Assembly: GCA_963730165.1 (NCBI GenBank)
Contig: CAVSQS010000001.1
Location: 713,687 to 777,686 of the forward strand
Length of the DNA: 64,000 bases
Reading direction: 5' to 3'
Origin: DASSQJ01 sp963730165
GTDB taxonomy: Bacteria > Actinomycetota > Actinomycetes > Actinomycetales > Dermatophilaceae
Positions within the stretch are counted from its first letter, which is position 1. The number at the start of each line of letters is the position of its first letter. Positions 32,216 to 40,981 of the stretch are shown here, in pieces. A program made the translations under genes and the position numbers. The notes below the pieces were generated by a model that had not been told where the DNA came from, did no database searches, and saw only the letters and a list, made by a program, of their open reading frames with translations.

Positions 32216-33345
32216 AGCGGTTCTCGGAGGTCGATGAGCTGCTCCCGCCGTTCTCAGCGAGGGCTGCCGGCGAACAGACCATCACCAGCATCGACCTCTT
32301 CGCGGGTGCCGGCGGGCTCACCGCCGGCCTTCACGCGGGAAGCAGCCGGATCCGCACAGTGCGCGCGGTCGAACACGATGTGGCCGCGGCCGCAACGTTC
32401 GCGGCCAACCATGGGCGCGACCTCGTGTACGCCGGAGGGATCGAGGAGTGGCTGTCCGAGGAGACCGTCCCCGAGGTCGACCTTGTCGTCGGTGGCCCGC
32501 CATGCCAGGGCTTCTCTCAGCTCAACCGGAACAAGGTGGGCTTGGAGCGGAACTCACTGTGGGAGAAGTATGCGAAGACGATCTCCCGAGCGCAGCCGAA
32601 GTGGTTCGTGATGGAGAACGTCTCGACTTTCCTCAAAGCCCCCGAGTACCAGCAGCTGAGGGACTGGACCAAGTGTGGCGGCATGCTCGCCGACTGGGAG
32701 GTCGACGCCCGAGTACTGCTGGCCGCTGACTACGGAGCACCGCAGCGACGACGTCGCACCGTGGTCATCGGCCACCGCCGCGACATGGTGGCTCCGGGCT
32801 TCCCTCGCGCCACGCACCCCCGCGAGTCCCACATGACCGTGGGGGAGGCACTGACGGACGTACGGAGGGCCGTCACTACGACCGAACTACCTGGACGGCC
32901 GCCAATTCACTTCGCGGGTCGCGATATGCCTGGACCCTTCCGCAGCGACGAGCTGCACCTGACTCGTCACTACGAGCCCATTTCGAAGCGACGCTTCCGG
33001 GCCATCCCTGAGGGCGGAAACCGCTTCGATCTTCCCGACAACCTCAAGACTCCTTGCTGGAAGGCACACACCTCGGGTTCCGGTGACGTGATGGGACGCT
33101 TGGTCTGGAGCAAGCCGTCAGTCACCATCAGAACCGAGTTCTTCAAGCCCGAAAAGGGTCGCTATCTTCACCCCACCGAGCACCGCGCCCTCACGCACTT
33201 CGAGGCTGCTCGCCTTCAGGGGTTTCCCGACGACTATCTATGGGTCGGTTCCAAGGTGGAGATCGCCCGCCAGATCGGCAACGCAGTGCCGCTGGCGCTC
33301 GGTCGCGCGCTCGGCACCACCATCGCTCAAGCTGCCCTTCTCTGA
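32212..33345 (+). CDS. DNA (cytosine-5) methyltransferase
   Basis: 377 residues with a GTG start. C5-methylase motifs in order: SIDLFAGAGGLTAGL (motif I, SAM binding, residues 27-40), VGGPPCQGFSQLNRN (motif IV, catalytic Cys at about 98), KWFVMENVSTFL (motif VI, ENV), QRRRRTVVIGHR (motif VIII) and RQIGNAVPLALGRALG (motif X). The region between motifs VIII and X (about residues 200-310) would set the target sequence. No restriction enzyme gene is adjacent; the only partner is Vsr. It may be a solitary methylase, or it may protect DNA alongside the DISARM operon as DrmMII does in class 2 systems. The second idea is inference only. Confidence 0.9.
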   Translation: MKRFSEVDELLPPFSARAAGEQTITSIDLFAGAGGLTAGLHAGSSRIRTVRAVEHDVAAAATFAANHGRDLVYAGGIEEWLSEETVPEVDLVVGGPPCQGFSQLNRNKVGLERNSLWEKYAKTISRAQPKWFVMENVSTFLKAPEYQQLRDWTKCGGMLADWEVDARVLLAADYGAPQRRRRTVVIGHRRDMVAPGFPRATHPRESHMTVGEALTDVRRAVTTTELPGRPPIHFAGRDMPGPFRSDELHLTRHYEPISKRRFRAIPEGGNRFDLPDNLKTPCWKAHTSGSGDVMGRLVWSKPSVTIRTEFFKPEKGRYLHPTEHRALTHFEAARLQGFPDDYLWVGSKVEIARQIGNAVPLALGRALGTTIAQAALL

Positions 33346-33367
33346 GCAGGCGGTTCACCAACTGCTC
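33344..33367 (+). terminator. Dyad after the cytosine methyltransferase gene
   Basis: An imperfect 24-bp palindrome (GAGCAG...GGT..ACC..CTGCTC) overlaps the stop codon of the methyltransferase gene. There is no T-run after it, so a terminator role is weakly supported; a protein-binding dyad is equally possible. Confidence 0.25.
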
Positions 33368-33399
33368 GGGTCGTGCGCGTTGCTACATGGGCCTCGCTA

Positions 33400-33930
33400 A
33401 GTGATTTGGCCGTCCCCGGGTGTGACGGCATCCGCGACCGTGGCTGGCTCGACGGCCGCGTTCAGGCTTGCCCAGCAGCGCGCAGAGGCGGCGCAGCTCG
33501 TCCTGCAGTCGCCCGTCGTGGTGCGCGCCGGCGAGCCAGGGAACCCACCCCCGTGGGGGGCGAACAGGACACGGTGCCGCCCTGGTGGGCGCGGACCGCG
33601 ACGCCGGGGCCAGGTGGGGTTGCCGGTGCCGGGCGGTCCGAGGAGGACGACGTTCTCCTTGGCCGTGACGATATCCAAGGCGCCCAGTGCGCGATGCCCT
33701 GCCGGTTCAGGATGCGGGCGTGGTCCAAGTCGAAGTCCTCCAGGGACTGCCAGCCAGGAAGCGGGCGGCGCGGATCCGGCTCTCGCCACCGTGGGACTCG
33801 CGGGTGGCGACCTCGCGTTGCAGGCACGCGGCGGGGAACTCCTCGTGGGTCCAGGACTCAATGCCGGAGCCCCCTCCGTCTGCCCCGACGACGCCCCGCC
33901 CATCGAGCAGTGGCTAGTCCCGGCGTCTAC
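33400..33930 (-). pseudogene. istB: Remnant of IS21-family helper ATPase IstB
   Basis: Pieces of an IstB ATPase in different frames: KSLEDFDLDHA-like text (SLEDFDLDHARILNRQGI, near 33740), ALDIVTAKENVVLLGPPGTG (near 33640), and blocks that fit IstB downstream of Walker A when frames are changed. The Walker A lysine region reads GTGNP instead of GTGKT. No istA, no complete ends and no target duplication are visible. It marks an old IS21 insertion between the defence island and the conjugative element. Confidence 0.65.
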
Positions 33931-34082
33931 AACTGGCGCTGCCGCGACCGATCCGGGGAGATTGGCGCGAGTGTTTCGTCGGCGCGGATTTCGACGAGGG
34001 CCAGGACTACGCCTGCGTGCCCAAGGACGCCAACGGCTCGCATGGACCGCGACCACCCGCCGCCAGCCGCGCGAGGCCGGCC

Positions 34083-34409
34083 TCATCCAGCCGACGCGCC
34101 ATCAGCTGAGCCCGCAGAGGCGGACCGCGACCGGGCGGCGGCCACCAGCCGCTTCACCTCCGCGGCCGTGACCCGCTCGGCCCCGCCGCACCACTCAACC
34201 ACCGCTGCCTGGGTCAGGCCCTCGTCCTCGACCAGCCGCAGCATGGCGTCCCCTGCCCGCTGCTCGGCCGCGTCGCGCTCGACCAGGGCCACTGTCGCCA
34301 GCACTGCCAGGTCGCTGCGTCGCCGCTCCTGCACCGCCTGCTGCGCCCGCATTCGGTCCCGGGCCCGCAGCGCCGCCTGCCGCGCGGCTGTCTTCGCCGA
34401 GTGAGCCAT
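34083..34409 (-). CDS. Small charged helical protein divergent from the relaxase gene
   Basis: 108 residues, Ala- and Arg-rich, starting MAHSAKTAARQAALRARD. The N-terminal half looks like one long amphipathic helix (RMRAQQAVQERRRSDL). The C-terminal half (LVEDEGLTQAAVVEWCGG, then VTAAEVKRLVAAA) resembles a helix-turn-helix arrangement. It is transcribed away from the relaxase and shares a 30-bp upstream element with it. I do not recognise the family. A relaxosome accessory or regulatory protein is a reasonable guess from position only. Confidence 0.5.
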   Translation of the reverse strand: MAHSAKTAARQAALRARDRMRAQQAVQERRRSDLAVLATVALVERDAAEQRAGDAMLRLVEDEGLTQAAVVEWCGGAERVTAAEVKRLVAAARSRSASAGSADGASAG

Positions 34410-34448
34410 CGCCAGCCCGTCCCTTCTACATCGCCGTCACCCCCCCCA

Positions 34449-34478
34449 TAGACAGATTCCGGCCCCTCCGAGGAGTCA
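34449..34478 (-). repeat. Inverted repeat, left arm
   Basis: Read on the minus strand this arm is TGACTCCTCGGA, 5 variable bases, CGGAATC, 1 base, GTCTA. It matches the arm at 34750-34779 at 24 of 24 fixed positions with identical spacing. It ends about 40 bp upstream of the start of the small divergent gene (34409), facing it. Confidence 0.75.
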
Positions 34479-34749
34479 CTCTCGCCGACGGACCCGCAGC
34501 CCTGCCCGCCAGCCGCCCCAGCACCAGCCCACCCGACTACTCGACCGACTCGCCGAGCCCGACCCACGCGACCGCCCGACCGCCCCCCACAGCCGACGCC
34601 GCGACCCCCACTTGCGCCGCAGCTCGGGCCATCACACCTCATGCACCGCCGGGCCCACGTCGCGAATCGCGCCCGGCGCAGACACCGCCGGGGCGCCCGT
34701 CTTGGGGTGAGCCCACGCCGGAAGGCTCGGCGACGGCTATTCCCGGTCC

Positions 34750-34779
34750 TGACTCCTCGGACTCGTCGGAATCGGTCTA
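34750..34779 (+). repeat. Inverted repeat, right arm
   Basis: The same composite motif on the plus strand (TGACTCCTCGGA, N5, CGGAATC, N1, GTCTA), ending only 7 bp before the GTG start at 34787. Each arm faces its own gene, which suggests a shared operator or promoter element. The arms could also be part of oriT. Confidence 0.75.
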
Positions 34780-34786
34780 GGGGCGT

Positions 34787-37700
34787 GTGACGATGAGCAT
34801 CCACAAGCTGACCGCCGGGAGCGGGTACACCTACCTGACCCGGCAGGTCGCCACGCAGGATGCCGACGAGCGCGGACACAACGGGCTGGCCTCGTACTAC
34901 ACCGCTAACGGTGAGACACCCGGGGTGTGGGTCGGGTCAGGCATGGCCGGCCTGGAGGGGCTGTGCGCCGGCGACGAGGTCACCGCCGAGCAGATGACCA
35001 ACCTGTTCTCCCTCGGGATCCACCCACTCGCAGGACAGCTGGAAGCCGCGGCCGCCGAAGCAGGTCTGAGCGTCCGCGAGCAGGTGCAGGTCAAGTACAT
35101 CGGCCAACCGTTCCCGCTCGCCGGCGACGAGGTCTCGCAGTTCCGCCGCCGAGTGGCGGTGCGGGTCGGGGAACGCAACGCCGAGCTGGGCCTGCCCACC
35201 GGTAGCGCGGGCAGCCTGGAAGACCGAGCCCGCATCCGCACCCAGGTCGCGCTCGAGGTGTTCCGCGACGAGCACGGGCGCGACCCGGCCGACGAGCGCG
35301 AGATCGCCGCGACCATCGCCCGTCACTCCCGCCCGCGCACCTCGGCGGTGGCCGGCTTCGACCTGACGTTCTCCCCGGTGAAATCGGTCAGCGCCTTGTG
35401 GGCGGTCGCGCCGGCCCACGTGGCCGCGGCGATCGAACGCGCCCACAACGCCGCCGTGCAGGACGCGTTGGCGTACCTGGAGAAGCACGCGACCTGGACC
35501 CGCGAAGGCCATCAGGGGGCACGCCAGGTCGAGACCCGCGGGCTGATCGCGGCCGCGTTCACCCACCGCGACTCGCGCGCCGGCGACCCGGACCTGCACA
35601 CGCACGTCGCGGTCTCCAACAAGGTGCAGACCAAGGACGGAGGCAGGTGGCTGGCCCTGGACGGGCGGGTCCTGTACAAGGCCAACGTCGCCGCCTCCGA
35701 GACCTACAACACCCGCCTGGAGCACCACCTGCGCGACGCGCTCGGTCTGGTGTTCACCGCCCGCCGCAACACCGACAACCGCAAGCGGCCGGTGCGCGAG
35801 ATCGTCGGGGTCGACCCGGTCCTGAACGAGCGATGGTCCGCGCGGCGGGCCAGCATCGAGACCCGCCGCGCCCAACTCGCCACCGCGTTCCAGGCCGACC
35901 ACGGACGCCCCCCGACCCCCATCGAGTCGATCCAGCTGGCGCAGCAGGCCACCCTGGAAACCCGTCAGGGCAAGCACGCACCGCGCAGCCTGACCGAGCA
36001 GCGAGCCGCGTGGGCCGCGCAGGCCCGCGACGTCCTCGGCGGCCAGGGCGGCGTCGACGCAATGGTCCGCGCAGCGCTCACCCGCGGCCACCGCGGGGTG
36101 CGAATCGACGCGGCGTGGATGAACACCACCGCGGCCGCCATCGCACACACGGTGCAGGCCCGCCGTTCGCACTGGCAGCGATGGCACATCGAGGCCGAGG
36201 CGCTGCGCCGGGTCCGCGGCACCGACCTGCCGCCGGCCCACCTCGACCGCGTCGTCGACCTGCTCGTCGACCAGGTCCTGGCCACCCACTCGATCGCCCT
36301 GACCCGGCCACGCAGCGGCGAGGAGCAGGCCCCAGACGAGCTCAAGCGCAGCACCGGGGAGAGCGTCTACCGGGTTCACCGGTCCACGATGTTCTCCTCG
36401 GCAGCGATCCTCGCCGCCGAGCAGCAGATCCTCGACCTCGCCGGCCGGTGCGACGGCGCCCGGCTCCCCGCCGGGGCAGTCGAGGCGGCGCTGCGAGCCA
36501 GCGCGGATGCGGGGCGGCCGCTGAACGCCGGGCAGGCCACCTTGGTGCGGGAGATGGCGACCTCCGGGGCACGGGTGCAGCTGGCGATCGCCCCCGCCGG
36601 AGCCGGCAAGACCACTGCCATGCGCGCCCTCGCCGCGGCGTGGACCAGCGCCGGCGGGCAGGTGCTCGGGTTAGCCCCGTCCGCGGCCGCAGCCAGCGTC
36701 CTGGCCGAGAACATGGACGGGACCACCGACACCATGGCCAAGCTGATCTGGCACCTCGAGCACGACGCGCTCGCCAACCTGCCGCAGTGGGCCGCCAGCA
36801 TCGGCCCGCGGACCCTTGTCGTGATCGACGAGGCCGGGATGGCCGACACCCTCTCCCTGGCCCGCGTCATCACGTTCGTCACCGACGCCGGCGCCTCGGT
36901 CCGGCTGATCGGGGACGACCAGCAGCTCGCCGCGGTCGGCGCCGGAGGGGTCCTGCGCGACATCCAAGCCCGCCACGGCGCCCTGCACCTGAGCGAGCTG
37001 ATGCGCTTCACCGACGCCGCCGAGGGTGCCGCCTCCCTCGCGCTGCGCGACGGAGCCCCCGAAGCGCTCGGGTTCTACCTCGACCGCGGCCGGATCCACG
37101 TCGGGGACCTGGCCACCTTGACCGAGCAGGTGTTCACCGTCTGGCGAACCGAGCGCGACGCCGGCCGTGACGCGATCATGCTCTCCCCCACCCGTGAGCT
37201 CGCCACCACCCTCAACAAGCGCGCCCAGGGCCACCGCCTCGCCACCACCGGCACCACCCATGCTGCGCAGGCACGCCTTGCCGACGGGTCCCGCGCCGGC
37301 GTCGGCGACCTCATCATCACCCGCACCAACGACCGCAGACTCCGGATCACGGCGACCGACTGGGTCAAGAACGGCGACCGGTGGCAGGTCACTGCCATCG
37401 GCCACGACGACACGATCACCGCCCAGCACGTCAAGAACCGGCGCGTGGTCGAGCTGCCCGCCGCCTACGTCGCCGCCTCCGTCGAGCTCGGGTACGCCTG
37501 CACCATTCACACCGCCCAGGGCGTCACCGCGGACTCCAGCCACACCCTGCTGACCGGGGGCGAGACCCGCCAGCTGGCGTACACCGCCGCCACCCGCGGC
37601 CGCGGCGCGAACCACCTCTACCTGGAGGTCGTCGGCGACGGCAACGAGCACAACATCATCCGACCCGAAAGCACCCACCCGGCCACCGCCGTCAACGTGC

Positions 37701-40324
37701 TCGAGCAGATCCTGGCCCGCGACGACTCCGCCCGCTCGGCCACCACCATCGCCCGGGAGGACACCGCCCCGGCCACACTGCTCGCCGACTCCGCCGCCCG
37801 CTACACCGACGGCCTCTACGTCGGCGCAGCCGTACTGCTCGGCGCCAAGGCACTCGAGACGCTCGACGAGGCCGCCGAGCGCGTCGTCCCCGACGTCACC
37901 CGCGCCAACGCGTGGCCCACCCTTCGCGCCCACCTGGTGCTGCTCTCCGCGCACGGCGTCGACCCCATCGCACAGCTGCACGCCGCCGCCACCGGCCGGG
38001 AGCTCGACACCGCCGGCGACGTCGCCTCCGCCTTGGACTGGCGCCTGGACGACACCGGCCTGCGCAACGCCGGCACCGGGCCGCTGCCGTGGCTGCCCGG
38101 CATCCCCGCCGCCCTGACCGACGACCCGCAGTGGGGCCCCTACCTCGCCAGGCTCGCCGCGCAGGTCCGCCACCACGCCACCGACGTCGCACAGGCCGCC
38201 ACCAGCGCCGACCTGCCCGCCTGGGCCCGCCAAGGACAGGCCCGGCCCGCCCCGGCCCTGCTCGCCGACGTCGCCGTGTGGCGTGCCGCCACCGCCATCC
38301 CCGACACCGACCGGCGACCCACCGGTGCCGCCCAAGACTCCAAGGCCCCCCGCTCCTGGCAGATCGGGCTCAACGCCCGGCTCGCCGGGAACCGCGTCCC
38401 TGCCCTGGCCGAGTGGGCCGAGGTGTTCGACCGGGTGCTCACCCACCCCCGCCGTGACCCGTTCACCCCCCTGCTCGCCGAGCGGCTCGCCGCCCTCGGC
38501 CGAGCCGGCCTCGACGCCCCCACCCTCCTGCGCCGCGCCCTCGCCGGGGGGCCGCTGCCCGACGAACACAACGCCGCCGCACTGTGGTGGCGCATCGCCG
38601 GTCACCTCTCCCCCGCCGTCGCCGCCGTCACCGACCACACCGTCGCCACCGCCTGGACCCCCCGCCTGGCCGAGCTCCTCGGCGACGACCTCGACGCGGC
38701 GCTGCAGGCCAGCAGCTGGTGGCCCACCCTCGTCGCCACCGTCGACCACGCCCTCGCCCGGGGCGCCCGGCTCGAGGACCTGCTTACCGACCCGACCACC
38801 AGCGGCGAGGACGTCGACCCAGCCCAGGCCCTCGTCTGGCGCATCTCGGTGCTGACCGACCCGCCCCCCATCGACGAGGACCGCGACCACCGGCCCGAAC
38901 CGGGTGACGACCACGCCGGCGAGGCCAACCCGTTCTGGGAGGACGACGTGCCCACCAACCACGTACCCACCGACGCCGAGTGGGCCGCTATCGCACCGGC
39001 CCACTCCCCCGCCGACAACACCGCCCGCACGGACGAGGACCAAGCCCCCGCGACCGATGCCGGCCAGGCCGCCCTGACCCTCGCACTGGCCGCGGCCACC
39101 CGCCCCTACGCCGGTGTCCTCGAGCCGAGCGACCACGAGATCGAGACCGCCCTTTCCCGCGCCCACGCCGCCGAGACCGCCCCGGTCAGCCCTGAACGGA
39201 TCCTCGAGCTGAACCGGCTCACTCTGGACTACTACACCGCCGCCTTCCCAGGCTCCTGGGCCCGCACCTACCTCGCCGACCGGCTCGGCACCGACCTCAC
39301 CGGCGACCCGCACGCCCGCCCCGGCTACGCCCCGGCCGGGTGGACCCACCTGGTCACCCACCTACGCCGGCTCGGCGCCGACGACGACGAGCTACTCGAG
39401 GCCGGGCTGGCCAGCCTCACCCGGGGCGGCCGATTCATCGACAGGTTCCGCGACCGGCTCGTCCTTCCCATCACCGCCCCCGACGCCGACGGGCAACCCG
39501 CCCCGCTCGGGTTCGTCGCGCGGGCCAACCCGACCCTGGCGGGCGCCGGCCCGAAGTACCTCAACACCCCCGACACCGTCCTGTTCCACAAGGGCGCCCA
39601 GCTCTACATCGCCGGCAGCACGCAGCTCGACCCAGGCGCAGCGCCGGTGCTGGTCGAAGGCCCGCTTGACGCCCTGGCAGTCACCGTCGCCGGCGCTGGC
39701 CGGTACGTCGGGATGGCGCCGCTTGGGACGTCACTGACCGAAGAACAGGCCGCTCAACTGGCACGGATCAGCCAGCATCAAGGACGCCCGCCCGTGATAG
39801 CCACCGATGCCGACCTCCCCGGACAGGTAGCCGCGCACCGGGACTACTGGCTCCTGACCCAGCACAACCTCGCACCCCAGGCCGTGACGCTGCGGCCCGG
39901 CACCGACCCCGCCGACCTGCTCGCCGAGGGCGGCGCTACCGCGCTGCGAAGCGCGCTGACCCATACCTTCCCGCTCTCCCGGGCACTGCTGAACGAGCGG
40001 CTCACCCACCTGCAGGGCATTACCGCTTTGCGCCAAGCCGTCGTCGTTGCCGCCGCCGCCCACCCCCACGAATGGGCCAACACGATCGAGCGGACCGCGC
40101 AGAGCACCGGCATCCCGGCCGAGGTCGCCCATCGCGCGCTCGCAGCCGCGGTCCGACAATGGGACACAGACCCTCGCAGCGTGGTCGCCGAACAGAACGC
40201 ACGAATGACCGAACGTCGGAGCCGTCCGGTCGCCCGCCCAGCCGAGCACCCCGGTGCCCCCTCGAACCAGCCCCACCAACTCCCTCAAGCGAGCACTATC
40301 CAGCCAACTTCCCCTCGACCCTGA
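34787..40324 (+). CDS. traA: MobF conjugative relaxase fused to helicase and primase domains (TraA type)
   Basis: 1845 residues, intact. The start is GTG 34787 or, two codons later, ATG 34793 (MSIHKLTAGSGYTYLTRQVA, the typical relaxase N-terminus). TrwC-type HUH relaxase: DLHTHVAVSNKV with the metal-binding histidines near residues 269-273. RecD-like helicase: Walker A AIAPAGAGKTTAMR near residue 600, DEAGMADTLSL, and CTIHTAQGVTADSSHTLL. The C-terminal part (from about 1480) matches a DnaG-type primase core: RFRDRLVLPI, PKYLNTPDTVLFHKG, and the TOPRIM motif PVLVEGPLDALAV near 1620 with ATDADLPG. It nicks oriT, unwinds and pilots the transferred strand; the primase may start synthesis of the complementary strand. 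GC reaches about 80 %, well above the cargo genes. Confidence 0.93.
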   Translation: MTMSIHKLTAGSGYTYLTRQVATQDADERGHNGLASYYTANGETPGVWVGSGMAGLEGLCAGDEVTAEQMTNLFSLGIHPLAGQLEAAAAEAGLSVREQVQVKYIGQPFPLAGDEVSQFRRRVAVRVGERNAELGLPTGSAGSLEDRARIRTQVALEVFRDEHGRDPADEREIAATIARHSRPRTSAVAGFDLTFSPVKSVSALWAVAPAHVAAAIERAHNAAVQDALAYLEKHATWTREGHQGARQVETRGLIAAAFTHRDSRAGDPDLHTHVAVSNKVQTKDGGRWLALDGRVLYKANVAASETYNTRLEHHLRDALGLVFTARRNTDNRKRPVREIVGVDPVLNERWSARRASIETRRAQLATAFQADHGRPPTPIESIQLAQQATLETRQGKHAPRSLTEQRAAWAAQARDVLGGQGGVDAMVRAALTRGHRGVRIDAAWMNTTAAAIAHTVQARRSHWQRWHIEAEALRRVRGTDLPPAHLDRVVDLLVDQVLATHSIALTRPRSGEEQAPDELKRSTGESVYRVHRSTMFSSAAILAAEQQILDLAGRCDGARLPAGAVEAALRASADAGRPLNAGQATLVREMATSGARVQLAIAPAGAGKTTAMRALAAAWTSAGGQVLGLAPSAAAASVLAENMDGTTDTMAKLIWHLEHDALANLPQWAASIGPRTLVVIDEAGMADTLSLARVITFVTDAGASVRLIGDDQQLAAVGAGGVLRDIQARHGALHLSELMRFTDAAEGAASLALRDGAPEALGFYLDRGRIHVGDLATLTEQVFTVWRTERDAGRDAIMLSPTRELATTLNKRAQGHRLATTGTTHAAQARLADGSRAGVGDLIITRTNDRRLRITATDWVKNGDRWQVTAIGHDDTITAQHVKNRRVVELPAAYVAASVELGYACTIHTAQGVTADSSHTLLTGGETRQLAYTAATRGRGANHLYLEVVGDGNEHNIIRPESTHPATAVNVLEQILARDDSARSATTIAREDTAPATLLADSAARYTDGLYVGAAVLLGAKALETLDEAAERVVPDVTRANAWPTLRAHLVLLSAHGVDPIAQLHAAATGRELDTAGDVASALDWRLDDTGLRNAGTGPLPWLPGIPAALTDDPQWGPYLARLAAQVRHHATDVAQAATSADLPAWARQGQARPAPALLADVAVWRAATAIPDTDRRPTGAAQDSKAPRSWQIGLNARLAGNRVPALAEWAEVFDRVLTHPRRDPFTPLLAERLAALGRAGLDAPTLLRRALAGGPLPDEHNAAALWWRIAGHLSPAVAAVTDHTVATAWTPRLAELLGDDLDAALQASSWWPTLVATVDHALARGARLEDLLTDPTTSGEDVDPAQALVWRISVLTDPPPIDEDRDHRPEPGDDHAGEANPFWEDDVPTNHVPTDAEWAAIAPAHSPADNTARTDEDQAPATDAGQAALTLALAAATRPYAGVLEPSDHEIETALSRAHAAETAPVSPERILELNRLTLDYYTAAFPGSWARTYLADRLGTDLTGDPHARPGYAPAGWTHLVTHLRRLGADDDELLEAGLASLTRGGRFIDRFRDRLVLPITAPDADGQPAPLGFVARANPTLAGAGPKYLNTPDTVLFHKGAQLYIAGSTQLDPGAAPVLVEGPLDALAVTVAGAGRYVGMAPLGTSLTEEQAAQLARISQHQGRPPVIATDADLPGQVAAHRDYWLLTQHNLAPQAVTLRPGTDPADLLAEGGATALRSALTHTFPLSRALLNERLTHLQGITALRQAVVVAAAAHPHEWANTIERTAQSTGIPAEVAHRALAAAVRQWDTDPRSVVAEQNARMTERRSRPVARPAEHPGAPSNQPHQLPQASTIQPTSPRP

Positions 40325-40658
40325 GCTCAAGGAGGCGAGGTCGCCGGCGACGGGCAACTTCTCCGGCCGCCTCCTTCAGCCGCACACTTCACACCACCCA
40401 GCTGGAGCTGCGTCTCTTCGCCCAGAATGGATCCCCGTCAATGCGCGGACCTGGCCGCGATGTCAAGGGGTTGCCATCCCTATGCCGTGGACCGACCAAG
40501 CAGGGGCGGGCGGCGCCAGGTCGCCCTAGCGACGACAGGTACGAGACAAGTTCGAGGCCACCCTCAGCAGGGGCCGCCGGGTCCCGACATCCCATGGTCT
40601 CGTACCCAGTAGAGGCCATACCGGCGAGGGTCCGCGGCGGGACACCTCAGCGGGGAGT
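40325..40658 (+). other. Gap after the relaxase gene, no gene seen
   Basis: About 330 bp with no convincing reading frame or RNA gene. A 14-base string (TGCGTCTCTTCGCC, 40409-40422) recurs in two other intergenic regions at 42683 and 45854. The stretch may hold the relaxase terminator, but I see no clear hairpin with T-run. Confidence 0.4.
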
Positions 40659-40687
40659 TTGACGCGATCAACGATCTTCCCCATACT
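40659..40687 (+). promoter_or_regulatory. Sigma-70 type promoter of the 57-residue protein gene
   Basis: TTGACG at 40659-40664, a 17-base spacer, and CATACT at 40682-40687. The predicted transcript start near 40694 leaves a leader of about 32 bases with the ribosome site AAAGGA at 40713-40718, seven bases before the ATG. This is the best-formed promoter I see in the window. Confidence 0.65.
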
Positions 40688-40725
40688 GGTCGGCTTTGCT
40701 CACCCAGAAGCGAAAGGACGCGACC

Positions 40726-40899
40726 ATGGCAAAGAACAGCAGCCGAGGCGGTGGCAGCAGAAGCAGCCGCTCCTCCACAGGAGTCAGCGCGGCACGCCTT
40801 CACCAGAAGTCCGGCCCAGGCAACTCCTTCGGCGGATACACGAAGGTCAACAAGGGCAACGGCAACTTCACCATGAAGAAGACCGGCGGCGGGAAGTAG
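40726..40899 (+). CDS. Small Ser/Gly-rich basic protein
   Basis: 57 residues starting MAKNSSRGGGSRSSRSS and ending MKKTGGGK, with no Cys or Trp. The ATG at 40726 is chosen because of the ribosome site AAAGGA seven bases upstream and the good promoter before it. Low complexity (Ser, Gly, Lys, Arg) suggests a disordered, nucleic-acid-binding peptide. I do not recognise the family. It lies between the relaxase and the first cargo gene and could belong to either. Confidence 0.6.
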   Translation: MAKNSSRGGGSRSSRSSTGVSAARLHQKSGPGNSFGGYTKVNKGNGNFTMKKTGGGK

Positions 40900-40981
40900 C
40901 CAGGGCGCATGACGCGTTGCGATTGGAGACGCGCACCCCGATCGGCACTGTGCCCAACGAAGAGCAGCGGCTGATGTGGGT

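Larger units (their letters stand above)
34410..34786 (+). other. Intergenic region between relaxase and divergent gene, possible oriT
   Basis: 377 bp without a credible gene. It begins with a C-run and is bounded by the two arms of a 30-bp inverted repeat (34449-34478 and 34750-34779). MobF relaxases commonly nick at an oriT close to their own gene, so this is the best candidate for the transfer origin in the window. No nick-site consensus could be assigned by eye. Confidence 0.4.

Noticed and set aside
32212..33345. Calling the cytosine methyltransferase DrmMII of a class 2 DISARM.
   Set aside because: It is divergent from the operon and paired with Vsr, and the presence of drmD with an adenine methylase already defines class 1.
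36671..39361. A minus-strand open frame of about 896 codons within the relaxase gene.
   Set aside because: Antisense shadow of the relaxase; glycine- and valine-rich low complexity, no motif.
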